Shown here one piece after another: positions 6,595-12,919 of a stretch of DNA of 27,499 bases. The stretch is from a virus. The stretch spans positions 1 to 27,499 of the IMG/VR virus record IMGVR_UViG_3300044712_000654, one strand, 5' to 3'. The translations under genes were made by a program, and so were the position numbers. Under the pieces are notes generated by a model that saw only the letters and a list, made by a program, of their open reading frames with translations, was not told where the DNA came from and made no database searches. The first letter of the stretch is position 1. Each line of letters starts with the position of its first letter.

Positions 6595-6788
6595 TCGAAC
6601 TAGTCGAACTGAGGTCGAACTACTTTTTAGCATACTTTTTTACCACTTCTATAGAAGAGAACCCAATAGTAAATTATAAGCAGTTCGACTAGTTCGACTA
6701 GTTCGACCTTTTTCAAAGTCAGCGGAAAATTAATTAATCACCGGCGCTAAGTTCAAAAAAAGCCTACCTAGTCGAACTACCCGAACTA
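6592..6788 (+). other. Candidate replication origin: inverted 9-mer iterons around an A+T-rich dyad
   Basis: Three copies of GTCGAACT(A) lie at 6594-6602, 6603-6610 and 6614-6622. Three copies in opposite orientation, (T)AGTTCGAC, lie at 6682-6689, 6690-6698 and 6699-6707. One more forward copy is at 6771-6779 and a degenerate one at 6781-6788. Between the arrays is an A+T-rich stretch centred on a perfect 12-bp palindrome CTTCTATAGAAG (6646-6657), whose centre almost coincides with the centre of the whole arrangement. It lies between the VapE-type and primase-polymerase genes. It could instead, or also, be an operator. Confidence 0.6.
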
Positions 6789-6801
6789 AAAGGATAATCC
6801 C

Positions 6802-7668
6802 ATGGCAAATTTACTCACCTGCGCATTATGGTACGCATCAACAAAAGGATGGCATGTTTTCCCGTGCCGTGAAAAAGACGGCCTAATGTGGGTTGATGAT
6901 AAGGGCGTCACGCATTTACCGCGTGCAAAATCTCCCTATGTCAAGTTCGGGCTGAACGTGGCTACTACCGACCGCGGGCAGATTTCCGAATGGTGGCAGC
7001 GCTGGCCTAATGCGGCGATTGGCTGTAATTGTGGCAAGTCGGGTATTTTTGTTTTCGACCTGGATCGCAAAGACGGCAAAGACGGCTGGGCAGTTTTCCG
7101 CGATATGCAAATCGATCACGAAGGCGCGCTGCACAGCGTGACACCCTCGGGCGGTATCCACATCGTTTACAGCGGGCACGGCAAAAGCTCTTCAAGTCCT
7201 GCCGGGTTGGATACGCGCGGCGATGGCGGATATATTATTTTGCCGCCGTCTGAGATTGAAGGAAAAGGCGATTACTTTGCATCTGATGACTGGCGGAGAA
7301 CACCGGCACCGGTTGACCAAGCGGTATTAGAGCGCTTATTCCCCGCTCATCCGGCACCCGTTCAAAGGGAATACCCTGCGCTATCTCCAGACGAAGAGAT
7401 TCAAAGAGCCAAAAAAGCCATTGACGCCATATCACCAGTCAGGGCGCAAAACTATGATGAAAAAATGAAAGTCGGTATGGCGCTTACAAAACTGGGCGGG
7501 CAGGGCCTGGAGCTTTTCCACCAGTTCTGTAAAAAGGATTTGCGCCCTGGAAAATATATCCCCGCTGAAATTGACGAACACTGGCAGCGCATCCAAAATA
7601 CATCCGTGACGCTCGGCACCCTGTTTTATTTTGCCAGACAAGACTCGCCGAATTGGAACGAAAGATGA
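6802..7668 (+). CDS. Bifunctional DNA primase-polymerase with PriCT_2-like C-terminal domain
   Basis: Residues 1-170 match the archaeo-eukaryotic primase-polymerase type of PF09250: WYASTKGWHVFPCREKDG near the start, the acidic pair D86-L-D88 in FVFDLDRKDG, TPSGGIH (114-120) and DTRGDGGYIILPPS. Residues about 190-285 (SPDEEIQRAKKAIDAISPVR, NYDEKMKVGMALTKLG, LGTLFYFARQ) look like PriCT_2, found C-terminal to primases. The protein would make primers, and perhaps extend them, at the phage fork. It is short (288 residues) because no helicase is fused; the neighbouring VapE-type protein could supply that. ATG 6802 has AAAGGAT upstream, right after the last iteron. Confidence 0.85.
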   Translation: MANLLTCALWYASTKGWHVFPCREKDGLMWVDDKGVTHLPRAKSPYVKFGLNVATTDRGQISEWWQRWPNAAIGCNCGKSGIFVFDLDRKDGKDGWAVFRDMQIDHEGALHSVTPSGGIHIVYSGHGKSSSSPAGLDTRGDGGYIILPPSEIEGKGDYFASDDWRRTPAPVDQAVLERLFPAHPAPVQREYPALSPDEEIQRAKKAIDAISPVRAQNYDEKMKVGMALTKLGGQGLELFHQFCKKDLRPGKYIPAEIDEHWQRIQNTSVTLGTLFYFARQDSPNWNER

Positions 7669-7880
7669 CTATCAAATCCGCCGTCCATTTCGCAGGTATC
7701 GGAAGATGCCCGCTCTGCGGCGCGAGACTTCGGCGCGTCGTGTGTCGCTGCGCTCGTGGTGGTTTTTTCGGAAAGCCGCACATCCGGCACCCGAAACACT
7801 GTATACATTGCGGCGGGCTGGGATATACCAGGCAATGCCCGTTACAAGGATTGCACAAAGCAGCAGGATTAGGAAAATGA
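7665..7880 (+). CDS. Cys-rich zinc-finger protein, 71 residues
   Basis: Cys15-x2-Cys18, Cys27-x-Cys29, Cys46-x2-Cys49 and Cys58 are present; the segment CIHCGGLGY resembles a DnaJ-type CxxCxGxG half-repeat. It probably binds one or two zinc ions. ATG 7665 overlaps the primase stop (ATGA), and the stop overlaps the HNH gene start, so it sits in a coupled three-gene unit. Exact role unknown. Confidence 0.6.
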   Translation: MTIKSAVHFAGIGRCPLCGARLRRVVCRCARGGFFGKPHIRHPKHCIHCGGLGYTRQCPLQGLHKAAGLGK

Positions 7881-8149
7881 ACCGCATACAATACCACGCC
7901 TATTTACTCACCCCTGCCTGGCACGCAATAGCCGAGCGAGCCAAAGCCAGGGATGGCCACAGGTGCCGGATTTGCAACAGCCCGGATAATCTCGAAGTGC
8001 ATCACAGGACGTATGAACGAGTCGGGCATGAGCGACTTAGCGACCTGACTACGCTATGCGGTGAATGCCATGGGCTATATAGCAATCGCAACGCGGGCGG
8101 CTGGGCGCTGGTGCGCAGTCTGACGGCTGCATTACGCGGAAAGGCGTAA
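7877..8149 (+). CDS. HNH endonuclease-like protein, 90 residues
   Basis: A compact HNH fold is evident: Cys30-x2-Cys33 with RCRICNSPDNLEVHHRTY (His42-His43 catalytic region) and LTTLCGECHGLY (Cys61-x2-Cys64-His65). The start MNRIQYHAYLLTPAW resembles other small phage HNH proteins. These nick or cut DNA and often serve in packaging, recombination or host DNA breakdown; which applies here cannot be told. ATG 7877 overlaps the preceding stop, with AGGA just upstream. It ends the replication block just before the 8157 promoter. Confidence 0.75.
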   Translation: MNRIQYHAYLLTPAWHAIAERAKARDGHRCRICNSPDNLEVHHRTYERVGHERLSDLTTLCGECHGLYSNRNAGGWALVRSLTAALRGKA

Positions 8150-8156
8150 TTGCTAC

Positions 8157-8184
8157 TTGACAAGAGTTATGAAATCCGTATAAT
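8157..8184 (+). promoter_or_regulatory. Full-consensus sigma70 promoter
   Basis: TTGACA (8157-8162) and TATAAT (8179-8184) both match consensus exactly, with a 16-bp spacer. Transcription should start near 8191, inside the 5' arm of the leader helix described next. It begins 8 bases after the HNH stop codon. Confidence 0.85.
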
Positions 8185-8189
8185 TGAAA

Positions 8190-8302
8190 TTGCCAGATCG
8201 TGAACGCGAATTTTTTTCTTTTACAAGCCAAATACTCGCTCTTCTGTTCCGCGCAATTCGCGCACGGTCTGGCAACCGAACAGGAGAGCGAGTTTTTGTT
8301 TT
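8190..8302 (+). ncRNA. Leader RNA with two mutually exclusive long helices; attenuator candidate
   Basis: Helix 1 pairs 8190-8212 with 8255-8275: TTGCCAGA/TCTGGCAA, TCGTG/CACGG (one G-U) and CGCGAATT/AATTCGCG, 21 pairs with a two-base bulge. Helix 2 pairs CTCGCTCTTCTGTTC (8235-8249) with GAACAGGAGAGCGAG (8278-8292), 15 pairs with one G-U, followed by TTTTTGTTTT (8293-8302), so it reads as an intrinsic terminator. The 5' arm of helix 2 lies in the loop of helix 1 and only two bases separate the 3' arms, so both cannot form fully at once. A small GCGC-5-GCGC hairpin (8251-8263) fits inside helix 2's loop. Confidence 0.75.
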
Positions 8303-8316
8303 GAAAAGGAGAAATT

Positions 8317-10608
8317 ATGAATGAGCAATTAGCCAAGTTTATCGAGAGCAAGAAACTACGCGCGCACTTCTATGGCAAGGAAATCTCCCCCGCCGACGTG
8401 CATCCGCTCCTGAAGGATTTCCAGCGCGATGTAGTTGTCTGGGCTGTGCGCAAAGGTCGCGCCGCCGTGTTTCTGGATACCGGCCTAGGAAAGACCTATG
8501 TCCAGCTTGAGTACGCGCGCCTGATGGGTGAAAAGACCTTGATCATCGCCCCGCTATCCGTGGCACGTCAAACTGTCAGGATGTCAGCGAATATCGGTGT
8601 ATTTGTGAAATACGTCCGCCATCAGAGCGAATGCACAGAACAAATCAGCATTACGAATTATGAGATGTTGGATGAGTTTGATCCTGCCGCCTTCGGTGCG
8701 ATCGTGTTGGATGAAAGCAGCATCCTGAAATCCCTGGACGGCAAAACCAAGCAGAAGATTTTGACATCCTTTTCCGAGACATCTTATCGCCTGGCTTGCA
8801 CGGCTACACCAGCCCCGAACGATGAAACCGAGATTGGAAACCATGCCGAGTTCCTGGGCGTGTGTTCGTCGAACGAAATGCTGGCCATGTTCTTTATTCA
8901 TGCCAATAAGGTCAGAGAGATTGACGCGGGAAATGGCGACATTCTGAAAATCAAGCAATCCGGCGACAAGGGCCAGGAGTGGCGCTTGCGTAATTACGCG
9001 CGCGATACCTTTTACGAGTGGATGTCCAGCTGGAGTATTTTGCTACGCAAGCCGAGCGACCTGGGCTATTCCGATGAAGGTTATGACCTGCCGGCGCTGA
9101 ATATCAAGCCGATATTTGTCGATGTGGATTATGTCCCTGATGGGCAGTTGTTTTTCATAGGCCTGTCTGGTATTCAGGAGCGCCATGAAGTCAGACAGGC
9201 GACTTTGGCCGAGCGCGTCAAGGTTGCTGCTGATCTGGTCAATAACTCGGATGAGCAATGGCTCGTGTGGTGCGGCTTGCAATCCGAAGGTGATGCGCTC
9301 GAAAAGGCTATCAATGATGCGGTGCAGGTGCAGGGCTCGGATGCTCTCGAGCACAAGATCAATGCCATTCAGGATTTCCAGGATGGGAAATCGCGCGTTC
9401 TGATCACGAAGCCGAAAATCGCAGGATTTGGGATGAACTTCCAAAACTGCCACAATATGATCTTTGTCGGCCTATCCGATAGCTGGGAAGCCTATTACCA
9501 GTGCATCCGTCGCGAATGGCGCTTTGGGCAGATGTTCCCGGTCAACGTCTTTATTATCCTGTCCGAAGTTGAGCGCGAAATTTACGCGAATGTCATGCAA
9601 AAAGAAGCAGTCGCTAAACGGATGAGCGATGAACTAATCGCTCGTCTGAAAAAACTCGAGAAGGATGAGATTATGAACAAAGTTATCGCAGTCAAAGAGT
9701 ATCAGGAAAAGACCGTAAAGGGGCGCGATTTTACCGCCATGCTCGGGGATAGCTGCCAGCGTCTGGGCGAGATTGAAGAAAACTCAATTGACCTGTCCGT
9801 ATATTCTCCGCCTTTTGCTGATTTATACACCTACTCCGCCAGTGAATTGGATCTCGGGAACTCGAAAGATTGGGATGAGTTCTTTGAGCATTACAAATTC
9901 ATCATTCAGGAAATCCTGCGCGTGACAAAGCCCGGGCGCATGACCTGCGTGCATACTTCGGACATCGCCGCTATGTCGATGAAAGATGGTTACATCGGTA
10001 TGCGTGATTTCCCTGGCGCGGTCATCGAGGCCTATTGCGCCGAAGGCTGGCATTTCTTTGGTCGCGCGATTGTGACCAAGAACCCGCAGGCGCAGGCCAT
10101 CCGCACAAAAGCCCATGGCTTATTATTTGCCACGCTTCGCAAGGACAGCGCCAATAGCCGCCCGGCCATCCTTGACCATATTCTTATCTTCAAGAAGCAG
10201 GGCGAGAACGAAGTACCTATTTTGCCAGTGGACAACGGCGAAATTGATAACGAGCGCTGGATTGATTGGGCTGGCGGGATCTGGACCGGTATCAGTGAGA
10301 GCGATACACTGCAATACACGACCGCACGTGCTGCGGATGACGAGAAGCATATTTGCCCACTACAGTTGGGCACCATTGAGCGCTGTATAAAGTTATACTC
10401 AAACCCCGGCGAAACAATTCTCACGCCATTCATGGGCATTGGTTCGGAAGCTTACCAGGCGCTGCGCTTCAATCGCAAGGCCATCGGGATTGAGTTGAAG
10501 GAGAGCTATTTCAATATCGCCGTGAAAAACTTGCAAGGCGCGGAAAGCACGTACAAGAACGATTTATTCTCGTTCATCCAGACCGAAGAAACCACCGAAG
10601 CGGAATAA
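8317..10608 (+). CDS. SNF2-like helicase fused to N4/N6 DNA methyltransferase
   Basis: The N-terminal ~450 residues are a superfamily 2 translocase: LLKDFQRDVVVWAV (Q-motif-like), Walker A DTGLGKT (54-60), motif II D132-E-S-S, CTATPAPND (motif III), and a C-terminal RecA lobe with KPKIAGFGMNFQNC and a YYQCIRREWRFGQ arginine motif. The last ~310 residues are a methyltransferase with YSPPF (496-500) before LTPFMGIGSEAYQAL near the C terminus, the SPPY-first order of beta-class N4-cytosine/N6-adenine enzymes. It may methylate phage DNA against host restriction while translocating. ATG 8317 has AAAAGGAG upstream. An internal AAGGATGAG plus ATG 9673 could give the methyltransferase alone. Confidence 0.85.
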   Translation: MNEQLAKFIESKKLRAHFYGKEISPADVHPLLKDFQRDVVVWAVRKGRAAVFLDTGLGKTYVQLEYARLMGEKTLIIAPLSVARQTVRMSANIGVFVKYVRHQSECTEQISITNYEMLDEFDPAAFGAIVLDESSILKSLDGKTKQKILTSFSETSYRLACTATPAPNDETEIGNHAEFLGVCSSNEMLAMFFIHANKVREIDAGNGDILKIKQSGDKGQEWRLRNYARDTFYEWMSSWSILLRKPSDLGYSDEGYDLPALNIKPIFVDVDYVPDGQLFFIGLSGIQERHEVRQATLAERVKVAADLVNNSDEQWLVWCGLQSEGDALEKAINDAVQVQGSDALEHKINAIQDFQDGKSRVLITKPKIAGFGMNFQNCHNMIFVGLSDSWEAYYQCIRREWRFGQMFPVNVFIILSEVEREIYANVMQKEAVAKRMSDELIARLKKLEKDEIMNKVIAVKEYQEKTVKGRDFTAMLGDSCQRLGEIEENSIDLSVYSPPFADLYTYSASELDLGNSKDWDEFFEHYKFIIQEILRVTKPGRMTCVHTSDIAAMSMKDGYIGMRDFPGAVIEAYCAEGWHFFGRAIVTKNPQAQAIRTKAHGLLFATLRKDSANSRPAILDHILIFKKQGENEVPILPVDNGEIDNERWIDWAGGIWTGISESDTLQYTTARAADDEKHICPLQLGTIERCIKLYSNPGETILTPFMGIGSEAYQALRFNRKAIGIELKESYFNIAVKNLQGAESTYKNDLFSFIQTEETTEAE

Positions 10609-10612
10609 TGCC

Positions 10613-10906
10613 ATGTCTCCCATCACTTTCCTGCCCGCCAATCCTGGCACCCGTCACACCCGCACGCCGAAAAAGTGCCTGCGCCCCGAATGCGAGAATA
10701 TGCACACCAGACGCGGGGATTATTGCTCGCCGTATTGCTCCCGCACGGCCTGGAAGAAGCGCAATATCGAACGGGTGCGCGAACAGCAACGCGAGTCGCG
10801 CAAGAAAATCAACGCCATGGAAAAGGTCAAGCCTAAGCGGGATTGGATGGCGGATATTTTATCTTGTCGCTCGGATGATGGTACCTGTCGTTATTTCGGA
10901 ACATAA
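10613..10906 (+). CDS. Small zinc-finger protein, 97 residues
   Basis: Cys22-x4-Cys27 and Cys38-x3-Cys42 in KKCLRPECENMHTRRGDYCS resemble TRASH/MYM-like or HTH-linked zinc fingers of phage proteins (YCSxxCRxxA pattern). A long basic helix follows (AWKKRNIERVREQQRESRKK), typical for nucleic-acid binding. ATG 10613 lies only four bases after the helicase-methyltransferase stop and lacks a strong ribosome binding site, so coupled translation is likely. It may assist the fusion enzyme, but that is inference from adjacency. Confidence 0.6.
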   Translation: MSPITFLPANPGTRHTRTPKKCLRPECENMHTRRGDYCSPYCSRTAWKKRNIERVREQQRESRKKINAMEKVKPKRDWMADILSCRSDDGTCRYFGT

Positions 10907-10920
10907 AAGGAGAGCGAATA

Positions 10921-10964
10921 AATAAAAAGTCCCCACCAGGGGATTCGGAATCTGGTGGGGACTT
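10921..10964 (-). terminator. Perfect 13-bp inverted repeat, best read as a - strand intrinsic terminator
   Basis: AAGTCCCCACCAG (10927-10939) and CTGGTGGGGACTT (10952-10964) form a perfect GC-rich stem with a 12-base loop. On the - strand the stem is followed by TTTTTATTTATT, the classic terminator tail; on the + strand it is followed by ATGACG, so the U-run there is only two bases. It follows the last gene of the helicase-methyltransferase unit and may work mainly as a barrier to antisense reading, or in both directions. Confidence 0.6.
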
Positions 10965-11022
10965 ATGACGCTAGGGGGGAGCGCCACGCATGAAATTGTA
11001 ACATATTCGCGCAAATAAGTTG

Positions 11023-11028
11023 TATAAT
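11023..11028 (+). promoter_or_regulatory. Probable -10 box of the membrane-protein block
   Basis: TATAAT at 11023-11028 heads the gene at 11077, with a predicted start near 11035. No good -35 hexamer sits at 15-18 bp; TTGTAA (10996-11001) is 21 bp away. It may depend on an activator. The short leader can form AATTGT/ACAATT around GGTTTTCGC (about 11031-11051). Confidence 0.45.
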
Positions 11029-11076
11029 AAATTGTAGGTTTTCGCACAATTCAAACATGCACGGAAGGGACATAAC

Positions 11077-11505
11077 ATGAAACTCGTAAATCGCTTTCTC
11101 TCTCTGGTCATTCTTGCAACTCTGTTCGTTCTCGCTCTTTCGGCCTGCGGAGTAGCCGTACCGCCTGCGCAACCGGTTAACGGCTTTGCCGCGTCACTTG
11201 TGGCGATGCCGCCCGAAGGAAGTCAACTGATCGTCGTGCTGGTCACGGCTGGCGTTACCTGGCTGCTTTTGCAACTTTCAACCGCGCTCAAAATCGACCT
11301 GGGGGGATATGTTCAGCAAATCGTAGCGATTGTCTCTCCTATTCTGATTACATTGGCCGAAAGCGCGCTGGGCATGATCCCGCCCGCATTTGATAATATC
11401 GTTTTGACAGTCATCCACCTTTTGGTTTTGATAGCTGGCAGCCTGGGCGTAGTCCTGGTCGCAAATAAGACCAAGGCCAAGCAAGTACACGCCTTGCTTA
11501 AGTAG
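11077..11505 (+). CDS. Membrane lipoprotein with several transmembrane segments; holin-like candidate
   Basis: The N terminus is a lipoprotein signal: MKLVNRFLSLVILATLFVLA followed by the lipobox L21-S-A-C24. After a short Pro-rich stretch come three hydrophobic segments: about 48-66 (LIVVLVTAGVTWLLLQL), 76-98 (VQQIVAIVSPILITLAES) and 105-128 (IVLTVIHLLVLIAGSLGVVL), then a Lys-rich tail. Size and topology resemble phage holins, but a lipidated multi-pass protein is unusual; the signal could instead be an uncleaved first membrane span. ATG 11077 has GGAAGGG upstream. First gene after the 11023 box. Confidence 0.6.
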   Translation: MKLVNRFLSLVILATLFVLALSACGVAVPPAQPVNGFAASLVAMPPEGSQLIVVLVTAGVTWLLLQLSTALKIDLGGYVQQIVAIVSPILITLAESALGMIPPAFDNIVLTVIHLLVLIAGSLGVVLVANKTKAKQVHALLK

Positions 11506-11512
11506 GCATTAC

Positions 11513-11595
11513 CCCGGCTCGCGTTTTCTCACTTAGCGGATTTACCGCTGGCCGCGCCCCTCCTTCGTGGCTTTGGATACGGAACGCGAGCCGGG
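11513..11595 (+). ncRNA. 83-nt three-way-junction RNA element
   Basis: A perfect 13-bp basal stem, CCCGGCTCGCGTT (11513-11525) with AACGCGAGCCGGG (11583-11595), encloses two further hairpins: AGCGG 11535-11539 / CCGCT 11545-11549 and GCCGCG 11551-11556 / CGTGGC 11566-11571 (one G-U). It fills most of the gap between two membrane-protein genes. It is not a tRNA (no anticodon or T-arm pattern). The only purine-rich sequence before ATG 11609 lies in the 3' arm, so it may control that gene's translation. Confidence 0.55.
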
Positions 11596-11608
11596 ATTGC
11601 ATAATCCT

Positions 11609-11845
11609 ATGCCAGATTTAGCGATTACGGCCATCCGTATTGTCACAACCGCCATAGCCACCTTTGGCGTGATTTTGTATGTATATCTTATCTTCATGAA
11701 GCAGACAGCGCGTCAATTCCGTATCTATGGATTGATAGCGCTGTTTTGGTTATCGATCAATTATCTTATTTTCTGGGTTACTGGCAGCTTCCCCGATGCC
11801 TTTTTCGTAGCGGGGGGCTTGTATGCCGCCATCCACCGGAATTGA
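11609..11845 (+). CDS. Small two- or three-pass membrane protein, 78 residues
   Basis: Two clear hydrophobic spans, about 5-28 (AITAIRIVTTAIATFGVILY and onward) and 38-56 (IYGLIALFWLSINYLIFWV), with a third weak one (AFFVAGGLYAA). Positive residues KQTARQFR lie between spans one and two. The start ATG 11609 has only a poor ribosome binding site, and a GTG 11567 start would run through the structured RNA. Overlaps the next gene by 23 bases. It may be a holin or antiholin, but nothing proves this. Confidence 0.55.
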   Translation: MPDLAITAIRIVTTAIATFGVILYVYLIFMKQTARQFRIYGLIALFWLSINYLIFWVTGSFPDAFFVAGGLYAAIHRN

Positions 11846-12239
11846 GCTAGGCGCAATACTAGCAATCATTTTAGCCATTTCCCCGATACTCAAATCGTTG
11901 GGCGATGGTATCTCGCAATGGGTACAGTCCTGGCAAAAAAACAAAATAGACGGCGCGGATATACTCTCTAAAAATTCGCTTGAATGGGTAGAGCGTTTCT
12001 CGGCAGAGTTGAAAGAAGCAAAGGCCCGTATCGATGCGCTCGAAGCTGAGAATAAAAAGCTGCGCCAGCAACAAAAAGAAAAAGACGCGCTTCACGAAGA
12101 TTTAGCCAGCCGCGTCACCGCATTTGAAGAAAAGCTCAACGAATGGTCGCGCGGTATTGACATCCTGATTGAGCAAATTGAGAAGCAGGAGCCACCACCC
12201 GCAAAATGGAAGAAGCCAAAGACAGGACCGTTGAAATGA
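11823..12239 (+). CDS. Membrane-anchored coiled-coil protein, 138 residues (spanin-like)
   Basis: One N-terminal hydrophobic segment (about residues 8-27, ELGAILAIILAISPILKSLG) is followed by a long charged coiled coil (ERFSAELKEAKARIDALEAE, then KLRQQQKEKDALHEDLASRV) and a Pro/Lys-rich tail. Anchor plus coiled coil is the layout of inner-membrane spanins and of some Gram-positive phage proteins next to holins. GGGGGG lies about ten bases before ATG 11823. Located in the membrane-protein cluster; no endolysin is recognisable nearby, so the lysis role is tentative. Confidence 0.6.
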   Translation: MPPSTGIELGAILAIILAISPILKSLGDGISQWVQSWQKNKIDGADILSKNSLEWVERFSAELKEAKARIDALEAENKKLRQQQKEKDALHEDLASRVTAFEEKLNEWSRGIDILIEQIEKQEPPPAKWKKPKTGPLK

Positions 12240-12490
12240 AAATTGATGAAGCTATTCAGCTTTTGCAAAATGAAATCAATTGGTGCCTTGATCACCCGGA
12301 CCCGGAATTGACGCACGATCAGCGTATGGGGTTTGTGAACGGTCTAAAGCAGGCGCAATACCTTTTGCGGTCTGCCGAACAAAAGTGCATATCCGAATCG
12401 TTTTATTCTCGGTGTATTTGCAATAAACCATTTGGTCATCATGGTCCATGCTATCCCGAAAAAGAGATAGCGAAAAAAGGCGATCTGTGA
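12236..12490 (+). CDS. Hypothetical small protein with Cys/His cluster, 84 residues
   Basis: ATG 12236 overlaps the previous stop (ATGA). Residues 1-50 form two helices (AIQLLQNEINWCLDHPD, RMGFVNGLKQAQYLLRSAEQ). The C-terminal part has RCICNKPFGHHGPCYP, whose three Cys and two His could hold a zinc ion. No family recognised. The stop overlaps GTG 12487 of a possible microprotein. Confidence 0.55.
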   Translation: MKIDEAIQLLQNEINWCLDHPDPELTHDQRMGFVNGLKQAQYLLRSAEQKCISESFYSRCICNKPFGHHGPCYPEKEIAKKGDL

Positions 12491-12552
12491 TCTGGCTTGC
12501 AATTGGTATCGTCTTTGTTATCTGGCTGGCTTTGATAATCAAGTTCGGATGA
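12487..12552 (+). CDS. Possible single-span membrane microprotein, 21 residues
   Basis: GTG 12487 overlaps the upstream stop (GTGA), with AAAAAAGG (12473-12480) seven bases before it, and reads VIWLAIGIVFVIWLALIIKF plus Gly, then stops at 12550-12552. It is a bare transmembrane helix. Good ribosome binding site, coupling and extreme hydrophobicity argue for translation; its length argues for caution. Confidence 0.4.
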   Translation: MIWLAIGIVFVIWLALIIKFG

Positions 12553-12565
12553 AGAAAGGCTGATT

Positions 12566-12757
12566 ATGATGGATTTTTCGGCAACCCGTTACACTACCGA
12601 TTGTTCACATTCATGGGTATTTATCAATAACACTGATAGCACTTCGGCGATTTCCGGCTATCAACGTTGCAAATACTGCGGGCTATATCGACCGCTTGTC
12701 CTGACCGTGATTATCCCTGGCATAAACGTTATGCGTCCGATAGAAGGTTCTCGTTAG
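12566..12757 (+). CDS. Small Cys-rich protein, 63 residues
   Basis: GAAAGG lies six bases or so before a double ATG (12566 and 12569). The sequence has TDCSHSWVFINN and YQRCKYCGLYRPL, i.e. Cys-x-His plus Cys-x2-Cys, a likely single zinc site of the type seen in small phage proteins. The tail is hydrophobic (LVLTVIIPGINV) but short. Function unknown. Confidence 0.55.
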   Translation: MMDFSATRYTTDCSHSWVFINNTDSTSAISGYQRCKYCGLYRPLVLTVIIPGINVMRPIEGSR

Positions 12758-12772
12758 GCAGAAAGGCGAATT

Positions 12773-12919
12773 ATGTCTCCTGAATTGATTTTTGCTCTCA
12801 AAGGTATTGCCGCGTTCGTGGTCTCTGGGCTGGTGATGCTGTATATCGCTGCCCGCTTCGCTCCTGTCGGCTGGAAAGATGGCGACGGTTTCCACTATGG
12901 CGAACAAAAGCACAAATGA
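12773..12919 (+). CDS. Small single-pass membrane protein, 48 residues
   Basis: ATG 12773 with GAAAGG nine bases upstream. One hydrophobic span, about residues 5-27 (LIFALKGIAAFVVSGLVMLY), then a polar tail ending GEQKHK. Stops at TGA 12917-12919, overlapping the next start (ATGA). Size and layout would fit a small holin-like or accessory membrane protein. Confidence 0.5.
   Translation: MSPELIFALKGIAAFVVSGLVMLYIAARFAPVGWKDGDGFHYGEQKHK

Noticed and set aside
11513-11595. tRNA gene
   Set aside because: Size fits, but there are only two inner hairpins, the basal stem is 13 bp, and no T-arm GTTC or anticodon loop pattern is present.
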